Source: Bacteroidaceae bacterium (GTDB lineage Bacteria > Bacteroidota > Bacteroidia > Bacteroidales > Bacteroidaceae). Taken from it: a DNA stretch of 64,000 bases. Below the pieces are notes generated by a model, which did no database searches, was not told the DNA's origin, and saw only the letters and a list, made by a program, of their open reading frames with translations. Positions 28,360-37,413 of this stretch are shown in pieces (position 1 is the stretch's first letter; every line of letters begins with the position of its first letter). Location: positions 124,001 to 188,000 of the forward strand of contig JAFYOS010000018.1 of the NCBI GenBank assembly GCA_017560125.1. The letters run 5' to 3'. The position numbers were made by a program, and so were the translations under genes.

Positions 28360-29454
28360 ATGGATAAAAACAGGTACTGTGTGATAATGGCTGGCGGTAT
28401 AGGCAGCCGTCTGTGGCCGCTTAGTCGCAAGAGCCGCCCCAAGCAGTTTCACGACTTGTTGGGATGTGGCAGAACCTTGCTTCAGCAGACATTCGATCGA
28501 TACAGCCGTATAGTCCCTTTGAAAAATATTGTGGTATCTACCAATAGCGACTACTCCGATTTGGTTAGGGAGCAGTTGCCCGAACTATCATCGGAGCAGA
28601 TACTGCACGAACCCACTTATCGCGGCACTGCGCCGAGCATCGCCTATGTGGCGTGTCACATCAGGCAGCTCAACGAAAATGCCAATATCGTGGTAGCGCA
28701 GTCCGACCAGCTCATCCTCGACGAAAATCTTTTTGTGGAAACGGTGAACAACGGCCTCGATTTTGTGGCGAAGAACAAAAAACTGGTCGTGGTGGGCATT
28801 AAGCCTACCTGTCCCGAAACCCGATACGGCTACATTCAGGCCGAGGAGGAGCTCGAGCCAGCCGAGAACGGCATCTTCCACAAGGTGCGTACCTTCACCG
28901 AGAAGCCCGCATACGAATTTGCGCAGATATTCATGGAGAGCGGCGAGTTCTACTGGAACTCGGGTATTTACATCTGGAATGTGCAGACCATAATAGACAC
29001 GATGACCGAGCTGCTCCCCGATATGATGGGCGAGCTCGAACGCGTTTTTAGTGAATTCCCCAACCGCGACGAGCGCCGCAAACGTGTCTATGAAGCCTAT
29101 ACATCCTTCCCCAATGTCTCTATGGACTATGCTGTCATGGAGAGGGCCGACAACGTCTGTCTGCAGATTGGAAAATTCGGTTGGGCCGACCTTGGTACCT
29201 GGGATTCGCTCTACAGCACCTTCCCCAAGGATAGGGATGGCAATGTGATAGTGCGTTCGCGCACCATCGCCTACAACAGCAAGGACAATGTGGTGGTGCT
29301 TCCCAAGGGCAAGCTCGCTATCATACAGGATGTAGATGACCTGCTTATCGCCGACTCCGAGAATGTGCTGCTTGTGTGCAAAAAGGGCAAGGAGGGTGAC
29401 ATCCGTAAATTCCTGAACGACACGCGCATGAAGTTCGGTGACGAATTTGCTTAG
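28360..29454 (+). CDS. manC: mannose-1-phosphate guanylyltransferase
   Basis: The enzyme makes GDP-mannose from mannose-1-phosphate and GTP, the precursor of mannose and fucose in surface glycans. The 364-residue protein starts with the nucleotidyltransferase signature AGGIGSRLWPLSR (from residue 11) with RPKQF, and has FTEKP and WNSGIYIW further on. It lacks the C-terminal phosphomannose isomerase domain of bifunctional ManC/AlgA, so it is the monofunctional short form. It stands apart from the glycan operon at 48-55 kb but could supply it. It begins 17 bp after the palindrome and ends in a bidirectional terminator. Confidence 0.93.
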   Translation: MDKNRYCVIMAGGIGSRLWPLSRKSRPKQFHDLLGCGRTLLQQTFDRYSRIVPLKNIVVSTNSDYSDLVREQLPELSSEQILHEPTYRGTAPSIAYVACHIRQLNENANIVVAQSDQLILDENLFVETVNNGLDFVAKNKKLVVVGIKPTCPETRYGYIQAEEELEPAENGIFHKVRTFTEKPAYEFAQIFMESGEFYWNSGIYIWNVQTIIDTMTELLPDMMGELERVFSEFPNRDERRKRVYEAYTSFPNVSMDYAVMERADNVCLQIGKFGWADLGTWDSLYSTFPKDRDGNVIVRSRTIAYNSKDNVVVLPKGKLAIIQDVDDLLIADSENVLLVCKKGKEGDIRKFLNDTRMKFGDEFA

Positions 29455-29474
29455 AACAGATTACTCTTGTATAT

Positions 29475-29516
29475 ACAAAAATGCTTCGCTCATATTGGCG
29501 AAGCATTTTTTGTATT
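29475..29516. terminator. bidirectional terminator between manC and nadK
   Basis: ACAAAAATGCTTCGC and GCGAAGCATTTTTTGT form a stem flanked by A- and T-tracts, which serves both convergent genes. Confidence 0.9.
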
Positions 29517-29540
29517 TGTAGGTGTCGTTGCGACCCGATG

Positions 29541-30413
29541 CTAGTTTCTTAAATCGGCGCCCCACATCATTTTGTCGCGAAGGGTCTTGAAAAATGTCTG
29601 TCCCTCTATCTGTACGATTTTTATTGTGTGGTCGGCCTTGCGCAGTGTGAGTATGGTCTCCTCGTCACACTCCACGTTGCGGCCGTCGATGGCTATTAGG
29701 TAGTTGTGGCTGCGGCTGGCCACCTTCAGTTTCACCTCGGTGTGGTCGTTTACCACCACGGGGCGGGCGTTCAGGCTGTGCGATGCAATGGGGGTGAGCA
29801 CAAATACGTTGGCATCGGGCGCAATGATAGGACCACCTGCGCTAAGCGAGTAACCGGTGGAACCCGACGGTGTCGATATTATCAATCCGTCGGCCTGGTA
29901 GGTGATGAATTCCTTGTTGTTGAGCGATGCCTCTATGCTTATCATCGACGAATTGTCGTGCTTCATTACGGCTACCTCGTTCAGTGCATAGGGGTTGCTT
30001 GTGAGCTCTCTGTCGGCAGCGCTCACCTGAATCACTCCACGCTCCTCGATGCTATATTCGCCGTTGTGCAGGTATTCGAAAAGCTCGGGTATGTTGTTTG
30101 CCGAGAACGATGTGAGAAATCCCAGGCGGCCGGCATTTATTCCAAGCAGGGGGATGTTTTTGCTGCCCACCCTGTTGGCCGTGCGCAGGAATGTGCCGTC
30201 GCCACCGAAACTGATGGCGATGTCTGCGTCGAAATCGTCGCCGTCGATGATGCCTTCGGGCTGCACCGACAATCTGTTCTCCACGAGCAGGTGTTCATAG
30301 AAGGGGCGGTCTATGTAGAAGCTATCCTTCCAATCGCTTATAGCTGCAAATAGTTTGTCGATGTTCTCCGATTTTTTCGACTGGTGCTTATTTCCGAATA
30401 ATGCAAATTTCAT
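29541..30413 (-). CDS. nadK: NAD kinase
   Basis: NadK phosphorylates NAD to NADP. The 290-residue protein has GGDGT at 70-74, the AGRLGFL segment, the NE motif (LNEVAVMKH) and the glycine-rich STPSGSTGYSLSAGGP loop. The ATG at 30413 (MKFALFGNK) gives the normal family length; an in-frame extension to 30470 adds 19 unrelated residues. It is divergent from pdxJ. Confidence 0.96.
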   Translation of the reverse strand: MKFALFGNKHQSKKSENIDKLFAAISDWKDSFYIDRPFYEHLLVENRLSVQPEGIIDGDDFDADIAISFGGDGTFLRTANRVGSKNIPLLGINAGRLGFLTSFSANNIPELFEYLHNGEYSIEERGVIQVSAADRELTSNPYALNEVAVMKHDNSSMISIEASLNNKEFITYQADGLIISTPSGSTGYSLSAGGPIIAPDANVFVLTPIASHSLNARPVVVNDHTEVKLKVASRSHNYLIAIDGRNVECDEETILTLRKADHTIKIVQIEGQTFFKTLRDKMMWGADLRN

Positions 30414-30532
30414 ATTTATGGTTGCCTTGCGGCTATAAGGGTTAGTGTGCGGTTGGTTCAAACAATTCAAGGCCGTTGCCTGCCTGTGTGCAAAAAACGC
30501 CCATGTGGCTGTCCAAGCACGCTTAAACGCTG

Positions 30533-30583
30533 CAAATTTAAGATAAATTATTATCTTATTTTGCTTATTTTGTCGTACTTTTG
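30533..30583. promoter_or_regulatory. divergent -7 elements for nadK and pdxJ
   Basis: TAAATTTG on the minus strand (30533-30540) points to nadK. TACTTTTG on the plus strand (30576-30583) points to pdxJ, 63 bp before its ATG. The -33 boxes are not clear for either. Confidence 0.5.
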
Positions 30584-30646
30584 CGAAAAATACGAAATTG
30601 CAGATAATTTTGCCGTATAGGACGGCATTAAACAGAAGTTTTTAAG

Positions 30647-31363
30647 ATGACCAAATTAAGTGTAAATATAAACAAAGTGGCCACCATACGCAATGCACGC
30701 GGTGGCAATGCCCCCGACCTGTTGCAGGTTGCTCGCGATTGCGAATTGTATGGAGCCGATGGTATTACAGTACATCCCCGTCCCGACGAAAGACATATAC
30801 GTCGTGCCGATGTTCCCGCCCTGCGTGCGGTGTTGCGCACGGAATTCAATATCGAGGGCTATCCTTCGAAGGAATTTATGGATTTGGTGCTGAAGGCTAA
30901 GCCCAACCAGGTAACCCTTGTGCCCGACAAACCCGACCAGCTCACCTCCAACCATGGATGGGACACCGAGGCCGAGCAGGAATTCCTTAAAGACATCCTC
31001 GACGACCTGCGTGGTGCCGGAATACGCAGCTCAATATTCATCGACGCCGACTGTCGCATGGCCGAGTATGCCGCAAAGGCTGGTGCCGACAGAGTGGAGC
31101 TCTACACTGGCCCCTATGCCGAGGAGTATGCGCGTAACCGCGAGAACGCCATCAAGCCCTTTATCGAGACAGCACGTCGTGTGCGCCAGTTGGGCATAGG
31201 CCTCAATGCCGGCCACGACCTCAGCCTCGAAAATCTGGCCTATTTCATCGAGAACATCCCTTGGGTCGATGAGGTTTCCATCGGTCATGCGCTCATTTGC
31301 GACGCGCTTTACATGGGTCTCGAAAAGACTATTGCGGCATATAAAAAACAGCTCAGGTTCTAA
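30647..31363 (+). CDS. pdxJ: pyridoxine 5'-phosphate synthase
   Basis: PdxJ condenses 3-amino-1-hydroxyacetone phosphate with deoxyxylulose 5-phosphate to make vitamin B6 phosphate. The 238-residue TIM-barrel protein shows the usual N-terminus (LSVNINKVATIRNARGG), TVHPRPDERHI with phosphate-binding residues, QVTLVPDKP with the conserved Glu-loop region, and the end segment VSIGHALICDALYMGL. It is first in a string with exbB-exbD-tonB-like genes; the link to Ton energy genes is positional. Confidence 0.97.
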   Translation: MTKLSVNINKVATIRNARGGNAPDLLQVARDCELYGADGITVHPRPDERHIRRADVPALRAVLRTEFNIEGYPSKEFMDLVLKAKPNQVTLVPDKPDQLTSNHGWDTEAEQEFLKDILDDLRGAGIRSSIFIDADCRMAEYAAKAGADRVELYTGPYAEEYARNRENAIKPFIETARRVRQLGIGLNAGHDLSLENLAYFIENIPWVDEVSIGHALICDALYMGLEKTIAAYKKQLRF

Positions 31364-31418
31364 TCCCGCGCGAGCCGCACACGATAATCTAAAAGAAATA
31401 ATAAAAAATATAACTACT

Positions 31419-32126
31419 ATGGTTTTAATGACACTTCTTGCACAGGTTGCAAGCGTAGCACAGGATTCTATTATGTCGCTCACCGAGGTGACAGCAGAGA
31501 GTATGAATGTATGGGAACTTGCCGTAAAGGGCGGTTGGATAATGATTGTATTGGCCCTTCTGTCTATAATTGGAGTATATATATTCTTCGAGCGCTTCTC
31601 TACACTTCGCAATGCGTTGAAGCGCAATCCTCTTTTCATGGAGCGCATTCACGACAACATCAAGGACGACGACATGAAATCGGCATCCAACTACTGCCGC
31701 AGCGAGAATACACCCCTTTCGCGCATCATCGAAAAGGGTATAAAGAGCTTTGCTTTCTCGGCATCGTCTATCCGCGAGACTATCGACAACAGCGCTAACC
31801 TCGAAATTGCCAATCTCGAAAAGGGTTTGCCTATCCTCTCGACAATTGCAGCCGTTGCTCCCATGATTGGTTTCTTGGGAACTGTTACAGGTATGGTTCG
31901 CGCCTTCTGGGAAATGGCCAACGCCGGAAACAACATCGACGTGTCGTTGCTGTCGGGCGGTATCTACGAGGCTATGATTACTACTGTAGGTGGTCTTGTT
32001 GTAGGTATCATCGCAATCTTTGCATACAACTATCTTGTTACAATGGTAGATAAGGTGCAGAACGACATGGAGGCCGAGATTATCTCGTTCATGGAGATTG
32101 TTCGCGAGAAAAAGGAGGTTCTTTAA
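31419..32126 (+). CDS. exbB: ExbB/TolQ/MotA-family proton channel protein
   Basis: ExbB forms the pentameric inner-membrane scaffold that, with ExbD, uses the proton gradient to energise TonB or Tol/Gld systems. From the ATG at 31419 it has 235 residues, with three membrane spans at about 38-58, 140-165 and 185-210, the last two with the conserved Gly/Thr-rich faces (APMIGFLGTVTGM, GGIYEAMITTVGGL). An open frame extends back into pdxJ (31206), but there it is out-of-frame pdxJ sequence. It lies 55 bp after pdxJ and 27 bp before exbD. Confidence 0.94.
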   Translation: MVLMTLLAQVASVAQDSIMSLTEVTAESMNVWELAVKGGWIMIVLALLSIIGVYIFFERFSTLRNALKRNPLFMERIHDNIKDDDMKSASNYCRSENTPLSRIIEKGIKSFAFSASSIRETIDNSANLEIANLEKGLPILSTIAAVAPMIGFLGTVTGMVRAFWEMANAGNNIDVSLLSGGIYEAMITTVGGLVVGIIAIFAYNYLVTMVDKVQNDMEAEIISFMEIVREKKEVL

Positions 32127-32153
32127 TATTTTCGGTTAAAACAGCTATTCATC

Positions 32154-32573
32154 ATGCTTAAGAGAAAGACCAAAACAATAGAAACCTTCTCGATGTCGTC
32201 GATGACGGATATCATCTTCTTGCTGCTGATATTCTTCATGATTACATCGACAATGGTTACTCCCAATGCCATCAAGGTGCTGTTGCCCCAGGGCAGCCAG
32301 CAGACCTCGGCAAAGCCTTTGGCGCGTGTCATCATCGACAAGCAGCTCAACTACTATTCGGCATTCGGTAACGAGGACGAAATGCCTATCGACCCCGAGG
32401 CGATAGCCGATTTCCTTATCGAGTGTGCAGCCAAGGAGCCCGAAATGTACGTGGCGCTCTATGCCGACGAGAGTGTGCCTTATCGCGAAATTGTGAAAGT
32501 GCTTAATATAGCCAACGAGAATAACTTCAAAATGGTGCTTGCGACACGTCGCCCCGACAGGAAGAGAAAATGA
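32154..32573 (+). CDS. exbD: ExbD/TolR-family protein
   Basis: The 139-residue protein has a short cytoplasmic head, one membrane span (about 19-37) starting with the proton-carrying Asp19 (SSMTDIIFLLLIFFM), and a periplasmic domain. It is the motor partner of ExbB. Its stop overlaps the start of the TonB-like gene by 4 bp (ATGA), so the two are translationally coupled. Confidence 0.94.
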   Translation: MLKRKTKTIETFSMSSMTDIIFLLLIFFMITSTMVTPNAIKVLLPQGSQQTSAKPLARVIIDKQLNYYSAFGNEDEMPIDPEAIADFLIECAAKEPEMYVALYADESVPYREIVKVLNIANENNFKMVLATRRPDRKRK

Positions 32574-33391
32574 AACAATTTAATAACGAACAGATACATG
32601 GAGTGATAGGTACTATTATAGTACACATCATTCTGTTGCTGATACTTCTTTTTGTGGTCATCGAGAAACCTCTGCCACAGGAAGAGGAGGGTGTCCCTGT
32701 GGTACTGGGCAATGTGCAGCGTGCCAAGGGCGATGCCTACAACTACACCGAGGTGAAGGTGGCGCCCAAACCCGTTCCCAAGCCTGTGGCTGCTAAGCCT
32801 GTCAAGAGCCCTGCCGAGCCCCTGATTACACAGAAGGACGAGGAGACTGTTGCCATGCCCACAGCCGAGGAGAAGAAAAAGGACGCGCCCAAGAAACCCG
32901 AAAAGACCGCCGAGCAGATTGAGCAGGAGCGTAAGGCCCAGGAGGCCGAGCGTAAACGCCAAGAGGCTGAGCGCATTGCGCGCGAGGCCAGTGCCAAGGT
33001 TGCCGGTGCATTCGGCAAGGGAGCTACAATGGCCGACCGCGGAGCTGCTACCGAAGGTAGCGGTCACGAAGGCTCAACCGAGGGCAACGAAACGACTGGT
33101 GTAACCAAGGGTGCTGGTGGCTACGGAGCATGGGACCTTAGTGGTCGTTCGCTCAGCGGTGCCTTGCCACGTCCTGTATATAATGTGCAGGAAGAGGGCC
33201 GTGTGGTTGTGAATATTACGGTAAACCACAATGGTCAGGTAATAGCGACATCTATCAACCCGCGTACAAATACCAGTAGTACAGCCCTGCGCAACGAGGC
33301 TATGAAGGCGGCTCGCAAGGCGACCTTCAACAAGGTCTCTACGGTTGATAACCAGATGGGTACAATAACATATTACTTCAGTCTAAAATAA
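32570..33391 (+). CDS. TonB-like energy transducer
   Basis: The 273-residue protein has one N-terminal membrane anchor (about 11-31), a Pro/Lys/Glu-rich rod (about 32-150, with EKPLPQEEEG and helical KKPEKTAEQIEQERKAQEAE) and a C-terminal TonB-type domain (about 195-273: grvVVNITVNHNGQVIA..., ending TYYFSLK). It reaches across the periplasm to TonB-dependent receptors such as the one at the window start (that pairing is inferred). The rod resembles TolA as well as TonB, so a Tol-like role cannot be excluded. Confidence 0.87.
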   Translation: MKQFNNEQIHGVIGTIIVHIILLLILLFVVIEKPLPQEEEGVPVVLGNVQRAKGDAYNYTEVKVAPKPVPKPVAAKPVKSPAEPLITQKDEETVAMPTAEEKKKDAPKKPEKTAEQIEQERKAQEAERKRQEAERIAREASAKVAGAFGKGATMADRGAATEGSGHEGSTEGNETTGVTKGAGGYGAWDLSGRSLSGALPRPVYNVQEEGRVVVNITVNHNGQVIATSINPRTNTSSTALRNEAMKAARKATFNKVSTVDNQMGTITYYFSLK

Positions 33392-33404
33392 AAATTATAC
33401 GGCT

Positions 33405-33959
33405 ATGAGCAAAGTATATCTATTCTTGGCAGACGGATTCGAGACCGTTGAGGCGCTTGCCCCCGCCGACGTCATGCGTCGTGCAAATCTCGATGTTGTA
33501 ACAGTGTCCATAATGGGCCGTAAGAGAGTGGTATCAGCTCATGGCATAGCGGTAGAGGCTGATACTCTTTTCGAGGAGGTCGATTTTTCCGATGCGCAGG
33601 CGCTGGTGTTGCCGGGCGGTTCGCAGGGCACCGAGAATCTCTCGGCGTGTGAGCCATTGCGCGAGCAGATAGCCCAGGCCAATGCTCAAGGAAAGATAAT
33701 TGCGGCCATCTGTGCTGCTCCCATGGTCTTCGGACGCATGGGGCTTCTCAATGGGCGTCGTGCCACCTGCTATCCCGGTTGCGAGGGCGACCTTGCGGGG
33801 GCCGATTACAAGGCTACGGCGGTTGAGCAGGACGACAATATAATAACGGCTTGCGGCCCGGCTGCATCATTCGAATTCGGTTTCACCATAGTGGAAAACC
33901 TCTGTGGCGAGGCGGCGGTGGCAGTCATGCGCGAGCAAATGCGTTTTAACGATTTATGA
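33405..33959 (+). CDS. DJ-1/PfpI-family protein
   Basis: The 184-residue protein has the DJ-1 fold landmarks: GFETVEA with Glu16, and the nucleophile elbow AICAAPMVFG with Cys103 (human DJ-1 Glu18/Cys106). Relatives include YajL/DJ-1 stress proteins, whose described activities against glyoxal adducts are debated. Its stop overlaps the ispD start by 4 bp (ATGA). Confidence 0.92.
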   Translation: MSKVYLFLADGFETVEALAPADVMRRANLDVVTVSIMGRKRVVSAHGIAVEADTLFEEVDFSDAQALVLPGGSQGTENLSACEPLREQIAQANAQGKIIAAICAAPMVFGRMGLLNGRRATCYPGCEGDLAGADYKATAVEQDDNIITACGPAASFEFGFTIVENLCGEAAVAVMREQMRFNDL

Positions 33960-34654
33960 AAAGATATATAATAGTAGTTGCCGGCGGAAAGGGCCTGCGC
34001 ATGGGCGGTGATACGCCCAAACAGTTTATGCTGCTCAATGGTAAGCCGTTGGTAATGGCTACCATAGAGAATCTGTGTGCCATGGATGTGACACTGCGTA
34101 TAGTGCTTGTGTTGCCCAAGGATCAGATGCAGTTGTGGGACGAATTGTGCGAGCAGTACAATTTTACAATCCCCGTGAAGGTGGTTGCCGGTGGTACTAC
34201 ACGTTTCCACTCGGTGCAGAACGGACTAGCCGCCATCGAGGATAGCGACGAGGCGCTTGTGGGAGTACACGACGGAGTGCGCCCCTTCCTTGCCATGAAG
34301 GTATATGACGAGCTCTTCCGCGAGGCAGCCATAAATGGCGCCGTGGTGCCCGTTGTGGCAGTTTATGACAGCATGCGCCGCTTCATCGGCGGACAGGGTG
34401 CTACCGAGCCTGTGCCCCGCGACAGATATCGACTGGTGCAGACCCCTCAGGTCTTCAAACTGTCGATGTTGCGTAAGGCCTACGAACAGCGATATATGGA
34501 GAACTTCACCGATGACGCCTCGGTAGTGGAGGCTATGGGTGAATTTGTTCATGTAGTCGAGGGCAACCGCGAAAATATAAAGATAACAACCCCGTTTGAT
34601 TTTGTCTTAGCCAAGGCGATAGTTGAATGCTTGACCCAACAACCAGAGACATAA
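33956..34654 (+). CDS. ispD: 2-C-methyl-D-erythritol 4-phosphate cytidylyltransferase
   Basis: IspD makes CDP-methylerythritol in the non-mevalonate isoprenoid pathway. The 232-residue protein shows the CTP-binding start AGGKGLRMGGDTPKQF (9-24), VHDGVRPF and the VQTPQVF segment. Its start overlaps the DJ-1 gene by 4 bp, and its last 28 bp overlap recG, so the three genes are one translationally linked unit. Confidence 0.96.
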   Translation: MKRYIIVVAGGKGLRMGGDTPKQFMLLNGKPLVMATIENLCAMDVTLRIVLVLPKDQMQLWDELCEQYNFTIPVKVVAGGTTRFHSVQNGLAAIEDSDEALVGVHDGVRPFLAMKVYDELFREAAINGAVVPVVAVYDSMRRFIGGQGATEPVPRDRYRLVQTPQVFKLSMLRKAYEQRYMENFTDDASVVEAMGEFVHVVEGNRENIKITTPFDFVLAKAIVECLTQQPET

Positions 34655-36726
34655 AATACCTTCCCGGAGTGGGCGAGCAGCGCGCCACTCTGTTGAACAG
34701 AGAATTGAATATCTATTCTCTGTACGATTTATTGTACTATTTCCCGTATAGATACGTCGATCGCAGCCGTCTTTTTCGTGTAGATGAAATAGACGGCCGC
34801 ATGCCGCATATACAGCTGTGTGGCGAGATACGCAGCTTCGAAGAGATGGGCGAGGGTGCGGGTCGCAGGCTAGTGGCCCATTTTACCGACGGCACGGGCT
34901 TTGTCGATTTGGTGTGGTTCCGCGGATTGAAATTCGTGAAGAACCGTTATAAGCTCGGCAAGAAATATATTGTCTTCGGCAAGCCCACCATTTTTAACGG
35001 CAGGGCCAATATAGCACACCCCGATATAGACGACGCCGAGGCATTGCAGTTGTCCGAAATGGGTTTGCAGCCATATTACAATACCACTGAACGCATGAAG
35101 CGCAGCGGGCTCAATTCGCAGGCGATGGCCAAATTGACGTCGAACCTGCTGACCATGCTGCCGCTAAACATGGATGAAACGCTGAGCCCCTCCATCGTTC
35201 AGAAATATAAGCTGATGTCATTGGGCGAGGCTTTGCGCGTGATACATTTCCCGAGCAACATCGACGAATTGCGTCGCGCCGAGTATCGTCTAAAATTCGA
35301 GGAGCTATTCTATATACAGTTGGGCATCCTCAACTACTCCAAAGACCGCAAGCAGAAGTATGCCGGCTACAATTTCTCTAAGGTCGGCGATATATTCAAC
35401 GAATTTTATACCAAAAACCTTCCTTTTGAGCTCACCGGTGCTCAGAAACGCGTCGTGCGCGAGATTAGGCGCGATGTGGGGCGCAATGTGCAGATGAACA
35501 GGCTTGTTCAGGGCGATGTGGGCAGCGGAAAAACCCTTGTGGCACTGCTTGCCATGCTGCTTGCCAAGGACAACGACTACCAGGCTTGCATGATGGCGCC
35601 CACCGAGATACTTGCCGAGCAGCATTTTTCTACGTTGCGTCGCATGCTGTCCGGGCTGCCGGTGCGTGTGGAGCTGCTTACGGGCAGCACCAAACAGAAG
35701 GATAGAGGTCCGTTGTTGGCGGCGCTCGCTTCGGGCGAGATTGATATCATTGTGAGCACTCATGCTGTGCTCGAAGACAATGTGAATTTCGCGCGCCTCG
35801 GTCTTGTGGTTATCGACGAGCAGCACCGTTTCGGCGTGGTGCAACGAGCAAAAATGTGGACAAAAAGCCGTATCCCGCCGCATGTGCTTGTGATGACCGC
35901 GACGCCCATTCCGCGCACTCTTGCAATGACGCTCTATGGCGACCTCGATGTATCTATCATCGACGAGCTGCCTCCCGGTCGCAAGCCTATAAACACCCAG
36001 CATGTCTTCCGCGACCGCATAAGCGGCGTCTATTCGTTCATCGAGAAGCAGTTGCGCGAGGGACGACAGGCCTATGTGGTCTATCCCCTCATCACCGAAA
36101 GTGAGAAGATAGACCTAAAGAACCTCGAAGAGGGGTATGCTACGTTGTGCAATGTCTTCTGCGACTACAAGATAGGCAAGCTGCACGGCAAAATGAAGCC
36201 CAAGGAGAAAGAGCACGAAATGCAGCGCTTTGCCTCGGGCGAAACGCAGATACTTGTCTCCACAACGGTTATCGAGGTGGGTGTCGATGTGCCCAATTCC
36301 ACCATCATGGTCATCGAGAATGCCGAGCGATTCGGCCTCTCGCAGTTGCACCAGCTTCGTGGCAGGGTGGGACGCGGCGGCAATCAGTCGTATTGTATCC
36401 TTGTGACCGACTACAAGCTGTCCGACGACACACGCAAGCGCATGGAGATAATGACTAGCAGCAACGATGGCTTCGAAATAGCCGAAGCCGACCTGAAACT
36501 GCGTGGCCCAGGCGACATTGAGGGTACGCAGCAGAGCGGCATTGCCTTCGACCTGAAGATTGCCAATATCACCCGCGACGAACAGCTGTTGCAGTTTGTG
36601 CGCGAGGTGGCGCGTGCCATAGTCGATGACGACCCCGACTGTTGCAAAGAGGAAAATCGCGTGCTGTGGCGTCGTCTGACCGAAATAAAAAAACGCAGCA
36701 ACCGCAATTGGGGCGCAATCTCGTAG
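34627..36726 (+). CDS. recG: ATP-dependent DNA helicase RecG
   Basis: RecG remodels stalled forks and branched DNA. The 699-residue protein has an N-terminal wedge/OB domain (about 60-160), Walker A in GDVGSGKT (about 296-303), the DEQH box (397-400), and the C-terminal helicase motifs (QLRGRVGRG, then the LRGPGDIEGTQQSG segment typical of RecG). The start MLDPTTRDIKYLPGVG is conserved in Bacteroidota and lies within the ispD end. No terminator hairpin with a U-tract is evident downstream. Confidence 0.97.
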   Translation: MLDPTTRDIKYLPGVGEQRATLLNRELNIYSLYDLLYYFPYRYVDRSRLFRVDEIDGRMPHIQLCGEIRSFEEMGEGAGRRLVAHFTDGTGFVDLVWFRGLKFVKNRYKLGKKYIVFGKPTIFNGRANIAHPDIDDAEALQLSEMGLQPYYNTTERMKRSGLNSQAMAKLTSNLLTMLPLNMDETLSPSIVQKYKLMSLGEALRVIHFPSNIDELRRAEYRLKFEELFYIQLGILNYSKDRKQKYAGYNFSKVGDIFNEFYTKNLPFELTGAQKRVVREIRRDVGRNVQMNRLVQGDVGSGKTLVALLAMLLAKDNDYQACMMAPTEILAEQHFSTLRRMLSGLPVRVELLTGSTKQKDRGPLLAALASGEIDIIVSTHAVLEDNVNFARLGLVVIDEQHRFGVVQRAKMWTKSRIPPHVLVMTATPIPRTLAMTLYGDLDVSIIDELPPGRKPINTQHVFRDRISGVYSFIEKQLREGRQAYVVYPLITESEKIDLKNLEEGYATLCNVFCDYKIGKLHGKMKPKEKEHEMQRFASGETQILVSTTVIEVGVDVPNSTIMVIENAERFGLSQLHQLRGRVGRGGNQSYCILVTDYKLSDDTRKRMEIMTSSNDGFEIAEADLKLRGPGDIEGTQQSGIAFDLKIANITRDEQLLQFVREVARAIVDDDPDCCKEENRVLWRRLTEIKKRSNRNWGAIS

Positions 36727-36845
36727 AACGCCCGTTGTTGATTGTTAAATAGTTATACGGCGCAATGCGCGTGGCGCGGTTTGGTGTTAAAAAATATTAA
36801 ATAATCTGTACGGCTATATAATAATACCAAAAGAATGCGTTTTTC

Positions 36846-36878
36846 TTGTGCAGGGGCCAACTATTTTTCGTACCTTTG
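36846..36878 (+). promoter_or_regulatory. promoter of ndk
   Basis: TTG (36846-36848) and TACCTTTG (36871-36878), 22-bp spacer, with a leader of about 60 nt. Confidence 0.6.
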
Positions 36879-36942
36879 CAATCGTTGATGAAAGAAATGT
36901 AATCTTCGCTCTAATATAAACAACGGAATCTTACAAAACCAC

Positions 36943-37413
36943 ATGGAAAAAAGCCTTGTACTCATAAAACCCAACGCTGTTCAGCGTGGCTTTATCGGTG
37001 AAATTATTGCGCGTTTCGAGCGCAAAGGACTTCATGTAGCCGGAATTAAGATGATGCAGCTCGACGATGATGTGCTCGATGAGCATTATGCCCACTTGAG
37101 CCACAAACCATTTTTCCGAGTGCTCAAGGACTCGATGATGGTAACCCCCGTGGTTGCCCTCTGCGTCGGCGGCCTCGACGCCGTTGAGACGGTGCGCTTG
37201 ATGGTTGGTGCTACCAATGCACGCAAGGCAGCGCCCGGTACAATACGTGGTGACTTCTCTATGAGCGGCGAGCAGAATGTGATACATGCTTCCGATTCGA
37301 TAGAGAGCGCGCAGGCGGAGATTGAGCGATTCTTTGGTGCAAACGAGATATTCGAGTATGAATCGGCTGTAACTGCATTCGAGTACGGATGCGACGAGAA
37401 GGCCAAAATGTAA
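36943..37413 (+). CDS. ndk: nucleoside diphosphate kinase
   Basis: Ndk balances nucleoside triphosphates by a phosphohistidine intermediate. The 156-residue protein has the active-site segment NVIHASDS with His115 and the N-terminal KSLVLIKPNAVQRG. It is about 12 residues longer than the minimal enzyme. The following M23 peptidase gene either overlaps its last 25 bp or starts just after it. Confidence 0.96.
   Translation: MEKSLVLIKPNAVQRGFIGEIIARFERKGLHVAGIKMMQLDDDVLDEHYAHLSHKPFFRVLKDSMMVTPVVALCVGGLDAVETVRLMVGATNARKAAPGTIRGDFSMSGEQNVIHASDSIESAQAEIERFFGANEIFEYESAVTAFEYGCDEKAKM

Noticed and set aside
31206-31418. 71-residue N-terminal extension of ExbB
   Set aside because: It is pdxJ sequence in another frame; the membrane protein starts at 31419.
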